Source: JAKAVN01 sp963796565
Lineage (GTDB): Bacteria; Desulfobacterota; Binatia; Binatales; Binataceae
NCBI GenBank assembly: GCA_963796565.1
Contig: CAWCMA010000009.1
Span: forward strand, 62,001-126,000
Direction of reading: 5' to 3'
DNA length: 64,000 nucleotides
Position numbers and translations under genes: made by a program. The notes below the pieces were generated by a model. That model was given only the letters and a program-made list of their open reading frames with translations, did no database searches and was not told the origin of the DNA. Positions 40,993 through 49,246 of the stretch are shown here, piece after piece. Numbering within the stretch: the first letter of the stretch is position 1; every line of letters starts with the position of its first letter.

Positions 40993-41997
40993 TTAAATTT
41001 TCAGCACCGACCTGAAGCGCACCTTGCCCGACATCATGTGGTTGTAGCCCTCCGCAGCCCGCTCCAGCGGAAAGCTCTCGATCATAGGACGTACGCCGCT
41101 GGCCGCCGCGAACCTGAGCGCGTCCTCGGAGTCGATGGAAGTTCCGGACGGCCAGCCTACGATCGATTTGTGCGTCAAAATCAATTGCAGTGACGAAACC
41201 GCGAACGGGTCGGGACTCGCACCGACGATGACCAGTTTGCCGCCCGCCGCGAGTCCATCGATGAGGCTGCCGATAGCCCTGCTATCCGGGGCGGTCGCGA
41301 GAATCACCCGAGCGCTGCCAAGACCCCGTAGTTCTTTGGCAACATCCTGCGCCGCGCTGTCGATGTAAGTTCGCGCGCCCAACTTCAACGCGAGGGGTTT
41401 TTTGTCGGCTCCTCTCCCTATCGCGACCGTCGCAAAGCCGAATTTGTTCGCGAATTGAACGCCCAAGTGCCCGAGTCCGCCGATACCCTGTACCGCGACG
41501 AGGTCGCCAGGACGAGCGCCACTGTTGCGCAAAGCGTTGAACGTAGTGACGCCCGCGCACATGAGCGGTGCGGCCTCCTCCGGAGCCAACTCATCAGGAA
41601 TGTGTGCGAGTGCCTCGACCGGCGCATGAACGAATTCGGCGTATCCACCATCGTAGCTGATACCCGGAATTTGCAGCTTCACACATGTTATGAAATCGCC
41701 ACGGCGGCATGAATCGCACTTCCCGCAATGTCCGCCGTGCCACCCGACTCCCACCCGGTCGCCGACCTTCCATGGGTCGGCATCTTGTCCGATAGCGTCG
41801 ATCACACCCGCTATCTCGTGCCCAGGAGCACGTGGATAGACGATGCCGGGAAAGCCTCCTTCCTTGGTTAGAACGTCGCTATGACAGACGCCGCACGCCT
41901 GAACTCTGATTCTTACGGTTCCGCGGGCAGGCCCGCGCATCTGCTCCTCTTCCAGTTTGAAGCTTCCGCCAGCGCGATCCACACGAACTATTTTCAT
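40993..41997 (-). CDS. zinc-dependent alcohol dehydrogenase
   Basis: This is a 334-residue MDR alcohol dehydrogenase. Catalytic zinc ligands Cys in QACGVCHSDVL (about 33-43) and His in PGHEIAGVID (about 58-67); the four structural-zinc cysteines are present in GHCGKCDSCRRGDFITC (about 88-104), unlike the enzyme at 26.3 kb. The cofactor fold shows VQGIGGLGHLGVQFA near residues 168-182. The sequence style matches AdhA/AdhP-like enzymes oxidising primary alcohols. It is the last gene of a minus-strand run regulated from the 45.7 kb TetR promoter region, though the NmrA relic lies in between. Confidence 0.92.
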   Translation of the reverse strand: MKIVRVDRAGGSFKLEEEQMRGPARGTVRIRVQACGVCHSDVLTKEGGFPGIVYPRAPGHEIAGVIDAIGQDADPWKVGDRVGVGWHGGHCGKCDSCRRGDFITCVKLQIPGISYDGGYAEFVHAPVEALAHIPDELAPEEAAPLMCAGVTTFNALRNSGARPGDLVAVQGIGGLGHLGVQFANKFGFATVAIGRGADKKPLALKLGARTYIDSAAQDVAKELRGLGSARVILATAPDSRAIGSLIDGLAAGGKLVIVGASPDPFAVSSLQLILTHKSIVGWPSGTSIDSEDALRFAAASGVRPMIESFPLERAAEGYNHMMSGKVRFRSVLKI

Positions 41998-42025
41998 CGG
42001 TAATACCTCTATTAGTAAAATCGTT

Positions 42026-42151
42026 TCAGGCCTGACTATTTAGCGTGAACTGTTCAGCGTGTTTCGCAACAAAGTCGCGGATACTCAGCGCGGGCCTTCC
42101 TGTAATCGCCGCGATATCATGAGTAGTGCGATCATACCGCTCGCCGCTGCG
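42026..42151 (-). pseudogene. C-terminal relic of an NmrA-like NAD(P)-binding protein
   Basis: A short minus-strand frame without start codon reads SGERYDRTTHDIAAITGRPA, continuing LSIRDFVAKHAEQFTLNSQA and a TGA at 42028-42026. This is the characteristic tail of NmrA/SDR-a proteins (YDRxTxDvxxITGRPxxSlrdFv). Nothing of the Rossmann fold remains, and the frame abuts the stop of the GST-like gene at 42152. A deletion must have removed the rest of the gene. Confidence 0.65.
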
Positions 42152-42967
42152 CTAGCCAGTCGCGATGCATGCTGACAAGGCGGGTTCAAATTTCTTCAGG
42201 TATGCGGTCAGATCGGGGGCGAATGCAGGATGCTCGCGCAGTCGGGCGAAATGCGCGAAGGCCCGGGGAAACTGGGCACCGAGCCCGAGATGGAGAATTG
42301 GCTCGAGTCCTCTTTTCTCGAGTTCTCGGGCCCTCGGGCCTTCGTTGAAGAACAGACTCAACTCGGCAGCGAAACAGATGTCCGCGAGCGTGAGGTTGTC
42401 GCTTACCAGGTAGTCGCGGCCAGGCGGCAACGCCTGGTTGATTCCGGCGGCATACACCGCGAATCCGTCGCGCGCCCGCGAGTGAATTTCGGGCGACACG
42501 GATCCGTTGATCAGCGACAGAAGGTAGATCTGCGCGTCGCGGGCGAACACCAGGCTCGCGTCGAGGAAGCTGTCGACGCGCGCGGCTTCGTATGGGCCGC
42601 GGCCGTAAAGTGGAAATTTGCTTTCGCCCAGCCGGGCGACGGCTCGCATGATGCTGTTGGATTCGAAGATGCCAATCTGGCCGTTCGGGCTGAACGCCGC
42701 GGGTACGGTCCCAAAAGGATGCGCCTCCATGAATGCGCTGGTCTTATGCAGCGCCCCTGTGAAGCCGACCTTGCCGGCCGCCGCCTCGCCGAGCCGCGCC
42801 CGTTCGCCGCTGGACAGTGGCCGCGCATGGAAATCCCACAACCAGGATTGGAGTTCCTTCGGCGAACTGCCTCTCACTTCGATTTCGACCCCGCACAGAC
42901 GTGCGGCTATCGTGGCTTTCCAGATGCGCGGGTTTGGCAGGTAAGAAAAAATTCGCAAGTCACTCAC
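42152..42967 (-). CDS. glutathione S-transferase-like protein
   Basis: This 271-residue protein has a thioredoxin-like N-terminal domain (DLRIFSYLPNPRIWKATIAARL, HPFGTVPAAF, FESNSIMRAVARLG) and an all-helical C-terminal domain (YLVSDNLTLADICFAAEL). The fold order is that of GST-like proteins related to elongation factor 1B-gamma. The insert of about 40 residues between the first two parts is unusual. The GTG at 42967 has a perfect AGGAGG site six bases upstream, which decides the start. Its neighbours (CoA transferase, SDR, another GST) suggest catabolism of a xenobiotic or aromatic acid. Confidence 0.82.
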   Translation of the reverse strand: MSDLRIFSYLPNPRIWKATIAARLCGVEIEVRGSSPKELQSWLWDFHARPLSSGERARLGEAAAGKVGFTGALHKTSAFMEAHPFGTVPAAFSPNGQIGIFESNSIMRAVARLGESKFPLYGRGPYEAARVDSFLDASLVFARDAQIYLLSLINGSVSPEIHSRARDGFAVYAAGINQALPPGRDYLVSDNLTLADICFAAELSLFFNEGPRARELEKRGLEPILHLGLGAQFPRAFAHFARLREHPAFAPDLTAYLKKFEPALSACIATG

Positions 42968-43025
42968 GATTTCCTCCTGAGGCGAATAGCGGTTTGCCTG
43001 CGCGGTGGCGCAAGCTGCCGCGTAC

Positions 43026-43733
43026 CTACCAGGTCTCGCCAAACGGCCTGACCTCCACGTTGAAGGACCAGGCGCTACGATCCTGATGAGCGACGTGCCA
43101 AATTTCCTCGGCAATCGCCGCGGGTTGGATGAAGAATGCGTCCGGAGCGTCCGGCCATCGCTTGCGCGTCCATTCCAAATCGATGACCGCATCGATTAGC
43201 ACGTAGGCGACGTGCACGCCTTTTGGCCCAAGCTCGCGCGCAATCGATTCCGCGAGAATTCGCTGCGCCGCTTTGGTTGGCGCGAAGCCCGCGAAGCCGG
43301 CCTTGCCGCGAAGCGCGGAAGTGTTGCCGCTGGCGATAATGGCGCCCGCCCCAGCCGCGACCATCCCGGGCGCGAGCCGCCGAGCCAGATACAGCAGCGC
43401 CATCGTATTGACCTGAAAATTCCGCTTCAGGACTTCGGGATCGATTTGCATGAAATTTCCGAACGCGCCGCCGACTGCGTTATGGATCAGAACGTTCGGT
43501 GCTCCGAGCTCGGCACGGACCGCCTCGATCGTGACCTCGAGTTGCGCCTCATCGGTGACGTCGCACGGATACGCTCGCGCGTTAGGAATCTCACGCTCCA
43601 ACAAGGTCAGCCGCTCTCGATTGCGAGCGAGCATCGCGACCGCATATCCACCGTGCGAGAAGCGGCGCGCGATCGCCGCGCCGGTTCCTGGACCTACCCC
43701 GGTTACGATTACGACGGGATTAGTATTAGTCAC
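43026..43733 (-). CDS. short-chain dehydrogenase-like protein lacking the catalytic Tyr
   Basis: This 235-residue SDR fold has the glycine-rich cofactor loop TGVGPGTGAAIARRF (about 11-25), CDVTDEA, and the NVLIHNAVG strand. The position of the YXXXK motif reads FAPTK (GFAGFAPTKAAQRILAES), so Lys remains but Tyr is Phe; Ser of the triad may be in ASGNTSA. Related SDR groups with Phe here exist, so the protein may not be a classical dehydrogenase. The GTG at 43733 places the cofactor loop near the N-terminus. It lies 58 bases upstream of the GST-like gene. Confidence 0.82.
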   Translation of the reverse strand: MTNTNPVVIVTGVGPGTGAAIARRFSHGGYAVAMLARNRERLTLLEREIPNARAYPCDVTDEAQLEVTIEAVRAELGAPNVLIHNAVGGAFGNFMQIDPEVLKRNFQVNTMALLYLARRLAPGMVAAGAGAIIASGNTSALRGKAGFAGFAPTKAAQRILAESIARELGPKGVHVAYVLIDAVIDLEWTRKRWPDAPDAFFIQPAAIAEEIWHVAHQDRSAWSFNVEVRPFGETW

Positions 43734-43782
43734 AGAGGTGTCCTTGTTTTTCGATTCGTGGAAGGAGTGCGACTCGTTCGTA

Positions 43783-44991
43783 TCAGTGTGCGGGTGAATT
43801 GCCAGCTTGATCGTGCACGACCCGACGCCGTTCCAGCCGTGCAATGTTGTCTTGGCTGTAGCCCAGTTCGCTGAGGATGGGCGCATTGTCCGCGCCCAGC
43901 AGGGGCGCCAACTCGCGGACGCCGGCAGGAGTGCGATCGAAGCGCGCGGCTGGCCGCGGCATCCGCACTTTGCCGAAGGTCTCGCTCTCAAACTCTTCGA
44001 GGATGTGATTTTCGCGAACCTGCCGATCCTCGAGGAGTTCAAAACGGCTCAAGACGGGAGCCGACGGAACATCGTTGCTGAGCAGCCGTGGCAGGATTTC
44101 GCTCGCGGTCCACCTCTCCAGTTCGGCGGCCACGATCTCCCGCCGTTCCACTGCGTGTAGAGACCGGTCGCGCGCGGTCTTGAAGCGAAGATCATCGATG
44201 AGATCTCGCCGATTGAGCGCCCCGCACATGCCAGCCCATTCGTCGTCGGACAGCGCGGCCGCGGTGAGGTAGCGGTCCTGCGCCGCGAATACCAGGTCGG
44301 GCCCAAGCTCCGCTTCAGAGGGGTCGATTTCGTGGCCGACGAAGGTCAGGCTCGTCATCGCTTCGGGCCACAGATAGGAAATCATCGCGTCCAGCATCGA
44401 GATCCGCACGTGTTGCCCTTGCCCCGATCGTGCGCGCGAGAAAAGCGCCGCGGTGATCGCCTGGGCCGCGGTCAGTGCCGTGGTGTTGTCGGCGATAATG
44501 GTTCGCACCATCCGCGGACGCCCGGTGTCTCGGTCGCGCTGGATTTCCGCCAAACCGGACAGTGCCTGAATCACCGGATCGTAGGCGCGCTGACCCGCGT
44601 ACGGACCGCGCTCCCCATAGCCGCTTATCGAAACATAGACGATGTCTTTCCGGACGGCGCGCACGGCGGCTTCTCCAATGCCAACGCGCTCCGCAGCTTC
44701 GGAACGAAAGTTGTGAACCAGAACGTCTGCCGTCGCGACCAGTTTCTTGACGATGTCGAGACCCTCGGCAGCCTTGAGATCGACCACCAACGAGCGCTTG
44801 TTCCGATTGCAGCACAGGAAAAACGCGGACATCCCGTTGCGGCTCTGACTCAAGTGGCGCATGAGGTCGCCACGCGGCGGCTCGATCTTGATGACCTCGG
44901 CCCCCTGGTCCCCAAGCATCATAGTTGCGACAGGCCCCGCGACCATGCTCGTGAAGTCCAGCACTCGAACACCTTCTAAAGGTCCTGACAT
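43783..44991 (-). CDS. CaiB/BaiF-type (family III) CoA transferase
   Basis: This 402-residue protein moves CoA between acyl groups through an aspartyl-CoA thioester. The N-terminal signature is PLEGVRVLDFTSMVAGPVATMMLGDQGAEVIKIEPP, followed by NRNKRSLVVDLK and the catalytic Asp in RAYDPVIQALSG near residue 139. The C-terminal part has VPSAPVLSRFELLED. Such enzymes activate acids such as carnitine, formate, succinate or aromatic acids for degradation. The substrate is unknown. The ATG at 44991 opens the family signature; residues upstream in frame are not family-like. Confidence 0.93.
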   Translation of the reverse strand: MSGPLEGVRVLDFTSMVAGPVATMMLGDQGAEVIKIEPPRGDLMRHLSQSRNGMSAFFLCCNRNKRSLVVDLKAAEGLDIVKKLVATADVLVHNFRSEAAERVGIGEAAVRAVRKDIVYVSISGYGERGPYAGQRAYDPVIQALSGLAEIQRDRDTGRPRMVRTIIADNTTALTAAQAITAALFSRARSGQGQHVRISMLDAMISYLWPEAMTSLTFVGHEIDPSEAELGPDLVFAAQDRYLTAAALSDDEWAGMCGALNRRDLIDDLRFKTARDRSLHAVERREIVAAELERWTASEILPRLLSNDVPSAPVLSRFELLEDRQVRENHILEEFESETFGKVRMPRPAARFDRTPAGVRELAPLLGADNAPILSELGYSQDNIARLERRRVVHDQAGNSPAH

Positions 44992-45019
44992 TTGTTCGAC
45001 CTCTGGCGGCAGGCGCCCG

Positions 45020-45655
45020 CTACTGTGCGAAGTTCCGCTTGAGCGCCGCTTTATAAGCGGGGCGTTGCCCAAGGCGTACGCGATAACGTGAGAACGTGTC
45101 CGAAAAAGGGATCGCGAGCGACGCTGCCCAGTCGAGACAGGTCATCAGGAGGATGTCCGCGGTGCTGAGCCAATCGCCGAACAAATACGGACCACCGCTC
45201 TCGACTCGTGAGGCCATCGCTTCGAGGTTACGCAGGAAGTACTTCTTTGCGGACTCGACCGCGACCGGCGCCTCGCCATAGACGTGTTTCAGTCCCTCGT
45301 GACGCCGCATGACGTACAGCGAAGCCGCGTCGAGTTCGGAAAGTATGAAGTAACACCATTCGTTCAAGGTGGCCTGGCTCCTGGCGTCGCTGGGCACGTA
45401 TAGCTCTTTGGAGTTGGTAAAGGTCTCACTGAGATATTGGACAATCGCCGCGCTCTCGCTCAAAAGAAACGATCCGTGGCGAAGAACCGGAATCTTATGC
45501 CTGGGGTTGAGCCGCTTGAATTCGTCAGTCTGAGTCTCGCCGCTGCGCGCTTGAATCGGATGGAACTCGTACTCGAGTCCGAGTTCGAGCAACATCCAGT
45601 GGGCGCGCATCGTGCGCGCCGTGCCGGTTCCCCACAAAGTCAAATCACGCGCCAT
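45020..45655 (-). CDS. glutathione S-transferase
   Basis: This is a 211-residue cytosolic GST. The N-terminal thioredoxin-like domain has LWGTGTARTMRAHWMLLELGLEY, NPRHKIPVLRHG with the cis-Pro of the glutathione site (about 52-60), and LSESAAIVQYL; the C-terminal helical domain has YLFGDWLSTADILLMTCLDWA. It is the first gene of the minus-strand catabolic run and divergent from the TetR gene, with the shared operator in the intergenic region. GSTs in such clusters often remove halide or open epoxide rings. Confidence 0.9.
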   Translation of the reverse strand: MARDLTLWGTGTARTMRAHWMLLELGLEYEFHPIQARSGETQTDEFKRLNPRHKIPVLRHGSFLLSESAAIVQYLSETFTNSKELYVPSDARSQATLNEWCYFILSELDAASLYVMRRHEGLKHVYGEAPVAVESAKKYFLRNLEAMASRVESGGPYLFGDWLSTADILLMTCLDWAASLAIPFSDTFSRYRVRLGQRPAYKAALKRNFAQ

Positions 45656-45693
45656 TGGTATTTGTCCGACGCCTTCCGTTTGAAGACGTTCGT

Positions 45694-45731
45694 CATGTTT
45701 GATACATTAATGACGCTCGTAATCAAACATG
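45694..45731. promoter_or_regulatory. TetR operator: perfect 10-bp inverted repeat
   Basis: CATGTTTGAT (45694-45703) and ATCAAACATG (45722-45731) are exact reverse complements with an 18-base spacer that itself begins and ends with ATTA/TAAT-like half-sites. It lies in the intergenic region between the divergent GST (start 45655) and TetR (start 45764) genes, where a TetR dimer would repress both promoters. The region is strikingly AT-rich. Confidence 0.8.
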
Positions 45732-45763
45732 TCAAGAGCATTCAGAAAAGCGAGAGGAACCCG

Positions 45764-46366
45764 ATGCGGGTGTCGAAAGAAAAGGCCGCGCGCAACCGCG
45801 AAGAAATTTTGACTTCGGCCGCGCGTCTGTTCCGCGAACACGGCATCGGTGCGACCGGCGTTGACTCGATCACCGAAGGTGCCGGTCTCACTCACGGCGG
45901 CCTCTACAGTCAATTCGGGTCCAAACAGGCGATAGTGGCCGAGGCGATTCGCTTCGCCCTGGAGCGGTCGAAGCGTGGCTGGCAGCGAGCGGCGGATGGC
46001 AAGCCTGGAAAGAAGGCATTGTCCGACCTCGTGACTACGTACTTGTCGCGAGCGCACCGGGACTCGCCCGGTCAGGGATGTCTGGTCGCGGCGCTGAGCA
46101 CCGACATTGCCAGGCAGCCTCAGGCCGTGCGTCAGGTTTTCACCAGGGAGTTGAGGGACGTGCTCGAGTTTTTGGCCGGGCTGGTGCCGGACGATGCTCC
46201 TTCGCGCCGCTATGAGGAGGCGATTGCAACGTTTGCTTGTATGGTTGGCGCGCTGATCCTGGCGCGCGCGGTCAGCGACGAGGCTCTTTCGAGCCGAATA
46301 CTGAAGACCGCGGCGAAACGGGCAGGTAAACTTACCAAAGCCCGTGGACCCGTTCGTCGTGCCTAG
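45764..46366 (+). CDS. TetR/AcrR-family regulator of the adjacent catabolic operon
   Basis: This 200-residue protein has an N-terminal HTH (about 8-55; AARNREEILTSAARLFREHG, then GATGVDSITEGAGLTHGGLY and SQFGSKQAIVAEA) and a helical ligand-binding domain. The HGGLYSQFGSK recognition-helix style is that of NemR-like repressors of reactive electrophile metabolism, and the C-terminal region has a cysteine in ATFACMVG. The ATG at 45764 is preceded by AGAGGA. Its position divergent from GST, CaiB and SDR genes, with the operator between, makes it the probable repressor of that run; the inducer is unknown. Confidence 0.9.
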   Translation: MRVSKEKAARNREEILTSAARLFREHGIGATGVDSITEGAGLTHGGLYSQFGSKQAIVAEAIRFALERSKRGWQRAADGKPGKKALSDLVTTYLSRAHRDSPGQGCLVAALSTDIARQPQAVRQVFTRELRDVLEFLAGLVPDDAPSRRYEEAIATFACMVGALILARAVSDEALSSRILKTAAKRAGKLTKARGPVRRA

Positions 46367-46371
46367 CCGAT

Positions 46372-46394
46372 CTGCCTCTTCTTGATCGAGGCAG
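46372..46394 (+). other. 7-bp hairpin after the TetR gene
   Basis: CTGCCTC and GAGGCAG pair perfectly over a nine-base loop six bases after the TetR stop. No T-run follows, so it is at most a weak or factor-assisted terminator. Confidence 0.4.
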
Positions 46395-46443
46395 GATGTT
46401 AGCGCGCGGCAGGTCCTGAAGGCGCGGGATGCATCGGGGATTT

Positions 46444-46504
46444 ATCCGTTACGGGGCTATAGCTACTGGTAGCGACAGGCATTGGCTATTGCCCCGCAAC
46501 GGAT
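46444..46504. repeat. long inverted repeat between convergent genes
   Basis: Arms of 20 bases (46444-46463 and 46485-46504) pair at 18 of 20 positions, with mismatches at 46451/46497 and 46458/46490, around a 21-base loop. A transcript from either strand would fold into a very stable hairpin. It lies between the TetR gene (plus) and the rhodanese gene (minus), so it could end both transcripts or protect their 3' ends. No flanking target-site duplication or T-run is visible. Confidence 0.65.
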
Positions 46505-46531
46505 CTGTTATTGACCAAGACCAATCCCGGA

Positions 46532-47425
46532 TTAGTCTGTTTCGATTGGCAGCGATTTATCTTTGGCCCATTCGCCCATCGAACCATCGTACAGAGTGAG
46601 ATGGTCATGGCCGAGTTGGTACAACAGAAACAAATCAACCGTCGCTGAAATCCCGCCTCCGCAGTAGCAGATCACGTTTTTGGATTTTTCAATTCCGGTC
46701 GCGTCGAACTCGGCTTGCGCCTGCGCCAGGGGTACAAACGCTTTGGTCGTGGAATCGAGCAAAGTTGCCGCGGATACATTCACACTGCCTGGAACCCGGC
46801 CCGGACGGCCGTAGCGACTGGGAGTCTTGCCGGCGTGCAACTCCGGCGGCAGCGCGTTTACGATGACCGTGGCGAGATCTTTGAGCGCCGCCAACACCTG
46901 CTCCTTACCCACGACCAGCCCCGAGCGCGGACGGGCGATGAATTCGGCGGGTGCGTACGTACACGCCGCGGTCGAGACCGGGCGGCCTTCCGCCTGCCAT
47001 TTATCCCAGCCTCCGTCCAAAATCGACGCGTTGTCGAAGCCAAACGCCCGCAGCATCCACCAGACGCGCGTCGCCCACATTATGTTGCCCGCGCTGTACA
47101 GCACGACCCGAATACCTTCGCCCACGCCATGCCGCGACATGGCGGCGGCGAAATGGTCCGCCGACGGCATCGTGAACCGCAGCTTGGTCGTGTTGTCCGA
47201 GAGCTCTCCTTGTATATCGAGGAATCCGGCGCCCGGAATGTGCCCCGCGTCATAGTCTGCCTTCCCGCTGACCACAAGGTACGGCATATCGCTGCCCGGC
47301 TCCGCACGCTTCAAATATGTCGTGCAATCGAAGATACGCACGCCTGGGTCGCTCAGATGGGCTTCCAGCCAATCGGTCTGTACCAGACTGTCAGGATCGC
47401 GATATTCGAGATTTTTGTCCGCCAT
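46532..47425 (-). CDS. thiosulfate/3-mercaptopyruvate sulfurtransferase (two rhodanese domains)
   Basis: The protein has 297 residues in two rhodanese domains. The first (about 20-145; VRIFDCTTYLKRAEPG, SAGNIMWATRVWWMLRAFG, ILDGGWDKWQAEG) is catalytically dead. The second (about 165-290) has the active-site Cys in VICYCGGGISATVDLF near residue 251, the loop of a sulfurtransferase. VVGKEQV opens the second domain. Such enzymes move sulfane sulfur to cyanide or thiols. It sits downstream of a metallo-beta-lactamase-fold gene on the same strand; the known pairing of these folds is in sulfide oxidation, but that MBL protein is not of the persulfide dioxygenase type. Confidence 0.88.
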   Translation of the reverse strand: MADKNLEYRDPDSLVQTDWLEAHLSDPGVRIFDCTTYLKRAEPGSDMPYLVVSGKADYDAGHIPGAGFLDIQGELSDNTTKLRFTMPSADHFAAAMSRHGVGEGIRVVLYSAGNIMWATRVWWMLRAFGFDNASILDGGWDKWQAEGRPVSTAACTYAPAEFIARPRSGLVVGKEQVLAALKDLATVIVNALPPELHAGKTPSRYGRPGRVPGSVNVSAATLLDSTTKAFVPLAQAQAEFDATGIEKSKNVICYCGGGISATVDLFLLYQLGHDHLTLYDGSMGEWAKDKSLPIETD

Positions 47426-47490
47426 GATCTGCTCCTAAGCGACTGTCGTTCTCATACTATGCGAGTAAGTTGGGCCGCAACGCTGCTCGG

Positions 47491-48471
47491 CTAGAACGTG
47501 TATCGCTTACCGACGACTGAGGGTTCGACGACGCCGTCGCCGAAAGCATTAGTAAGTGCTACGACGGCTCGCCAACCAGTGCAGTGTCCGGCCGCGATGG
47601 TTTTCAACCCGAACTCTGACAGCGCCCCGACGGTCTCGGGTATGATCTCCTCGTTGGCACCGGCAAGATGGAAGCCGCCCATCACCGCATGGACCGGCGC
47701 TCCGTCGGCGCTATCACGAGCGTGCTTCAGAGCATTTACTACTCCGGCATGAGAACACGCGGTGAATACTACGAGCCCTTTTTTCTTGACATTGACCATC
47801 AGGAACCGCTCGTCCATCAGCAGAGGATCCGGCTGCCAGCTTCCGTCCTCTGACTTTTGATAATGCGCAGGTAAGCCGCGTTCGAACGGAGTCACCCGGG
47901 GGATTTCTCCACTCAAGTGGAACATGCCGTCGAGCAGGACGCGGGGCTCTCTGGTACAGTCGACGTCCGCGCCGCGAGCGGTGAGAGCTTCGATGCTCGG
48001 GACATTCTTCATGGGCATGAATTCGCCATTAGGCAGTCGGCGCGCTCTTGAGCGAAACATGCCAGGATGGGCGTAGTACGGAATCGACCGCCCGCCGTTG
48101 CGGGCGCGAATGAGCTCTAGCGCTTTCAGCATGCCTCCCGAATGGTCCCAGTGGCCATGAGAGAGGACGGCGCTCTCGACCAGTTCCAGGTGCGCACCGA
48201 GGCGGCCCGAGTTCCGTTCGAACGCATATTCCTCCGGTCCACTGTCGAAAAGAATGGTTCGCGTTGCGTCTCCCCGGGTCGCCGTGATCAACAGGGAAAG
48301 TCCGTGGCAGGCACAACAAAGCGACTCACCGGATAGTTCCCGCATCCCGTGCCGTTCCAGGTGGGCAAACTCGGATTCCGCATGGGCGGGAATGGAGGAA
48401 AGACTGTCGGTCGCATTGTCGACCAGAACCTGAATTTCGATCTTGTCAACCGGCGCCAGATTGCCCATCAT
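47491..48471 (-). CDS. metallo-beta-lactamase-fold hydrolase
   Basis: This 326-residue MBL-fold protein has the metal motif SHGHWDHSGG (about 103-112), further His in HPGMF and FTACSHAGVVN, and HCTGW near the C-terminus. The pattern (ILFDSG, SHGHWDHSGG, CSHAGVVN, GGFHLAG, HCTG) is that of the group including the 7,8-dihydropterin-6-methyl-4-(beta-D-ribofuranosyl)aminobenzene-5'-phosphate synthase relatives (an archaeal methanopterin enzyme); this one need not do that reaction. The same group contains many uncharacterised bacterial members. It lies between a TetR gene and the rhodanese gene. Confidence 0.85.
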   Translation of the reverse strand: MMGNLAPVDKIEIQVLVDNATDSLSSIPAHAESEFAHLERHGMRELSGESLCCACHGLSLLITATRGDATRTILFDSGPEEYAFERNSGRLGAHLELVESAVLSHGHWDHSGGMLKALELIRARNGGRSIPYYAHPGMFRSRARRLPNGEFMPMKNVPSIEALTARGADVDCTREPRVLLDGMFHLSGEIPRVTPFERGLPAHYQKSEDGSWQPDPLLMDERFLMVNVKKKGLVVFTACSHAGVVNALKHARDSADGAPVHAVMGGFHLAGANEEIIPETVGALSEFGLKTIAAGHCTGWRAVVALTNAFGDGVVEPSVVGKRYTF

Positions 48472-48603
48472 GACCTCTTCTCATGGAATTCAGCCCGTCT
48501 CGATGCTTGCGTCACTGTAACTCCGGTTTCGATACGCTCGGGAGCTTTGGGAACTTGCTCCGCCGATGACCAGATAGCCCTCGCCAGTTTTAGCTTCCTT
48601 GTC

Positions 48604-49185
48604 CTATTGAGCCGCGATCAAGTGCCAACAACCTTGCACCACTTCGTCGAACTGCGCGCTCAGGTTTTTGCGCCGCCCCGATCGAAGCCAGGTTACCCCG
48701 ACCGCGCATAACGCGCCGTTCAGCATGTCCGCGAGCAATTCGGGACTTCCGAGCCGTATCTCTCCTTGAGCCTGCCCCGCCTTGATGAACATGGTAAGCA
48801 CGCGCCGGGCGCTCACGATCTCCGCGGGAAGGCTCTGCATGAACCGCACTTCGTTCTTGCAGAAATACACAAAAGCTTCGCCGTGATCCGTCACGGCCGC
48901 GAACTCGTGCTGAACAATCCGACGGACCTTGTCCAAAGAGCCGCCAGGTCCGCTCACGATTTGCTGAAGCTCCCGGCAATGCCAGCCATACCAGCTCATA
49001 AAAATCTCACGGGCTAGATCATCCTTGCCCACAAAGTGACGATAGATGGCCGCGTCCCGCACCCCCGCCGCCTGAGCTATCTCGCGCATACTGGTTGCAT
49101 CGATGCCTCTCTCGGCAAAGAGCAAGGTTGCGGCCCGTACGATTACCGGCCGCTTGGTGCCGGGTTTCTTTTCAAGGATGTCCAT
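48604..49185 (-). CDS. TetR-family regulator
   Basis: This 193-residue protein has the HTH at about 12-58 (VIVRAATLLFAERGIDATSM, then REIAQAAGVRDAAIYRHFVG and KDDLAREIF) and a helical ligand-binding domain with few motifs. The ATG at 49185 (MDILEKKPG) is chosen; the in-frame codons upstream read like leader sequence. It is the second gene of the run DUF1329, TetR, MBL-fold, rhodanese, all on the minus strand. The family and context suggest it regulates this run. Confidence 0.88.
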   Translation of the reverse strand: MDILEKKPGTKRPVIVRAATLLFAERGIDATSMREIAQAAGVRDAAIYRHFVGKDDLAREIFMSWYGWHCRELQQIVSGPGGSLDKVRRIVQHEFAAVTDHGEAFVYFCKNEVRFMQSLPAEIVSARRVLTMFIKAGQAQGEIRLGSPELLADMLNGALCAVGVTWLRSGRRKNLSAQFDEVVQGCWHLIAAQ

Positions 49186-49246
49186 CGCGAATGAGCGGAA
49201 ACTAAAAGATGCCGCTGGATACGTCAATCACGACGGCGCCCGTCCC

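Noticed and set aside
46444..46504. Long inverted repeat considered as insertion-sequence ends
   Set aside because: Only 21 bases separate the arms, no transposase is nearby and no target duplication flanks it.
47491..48471. Persulfide dioxygenase (with the rhodanese next door)
   Set aside because: The metal motifs SHGHWDHSGG, CSHAGVVN and HCTGW fit the dihydropterin-type MBL group, not the ETHE1-type persulfide dioxygenase.
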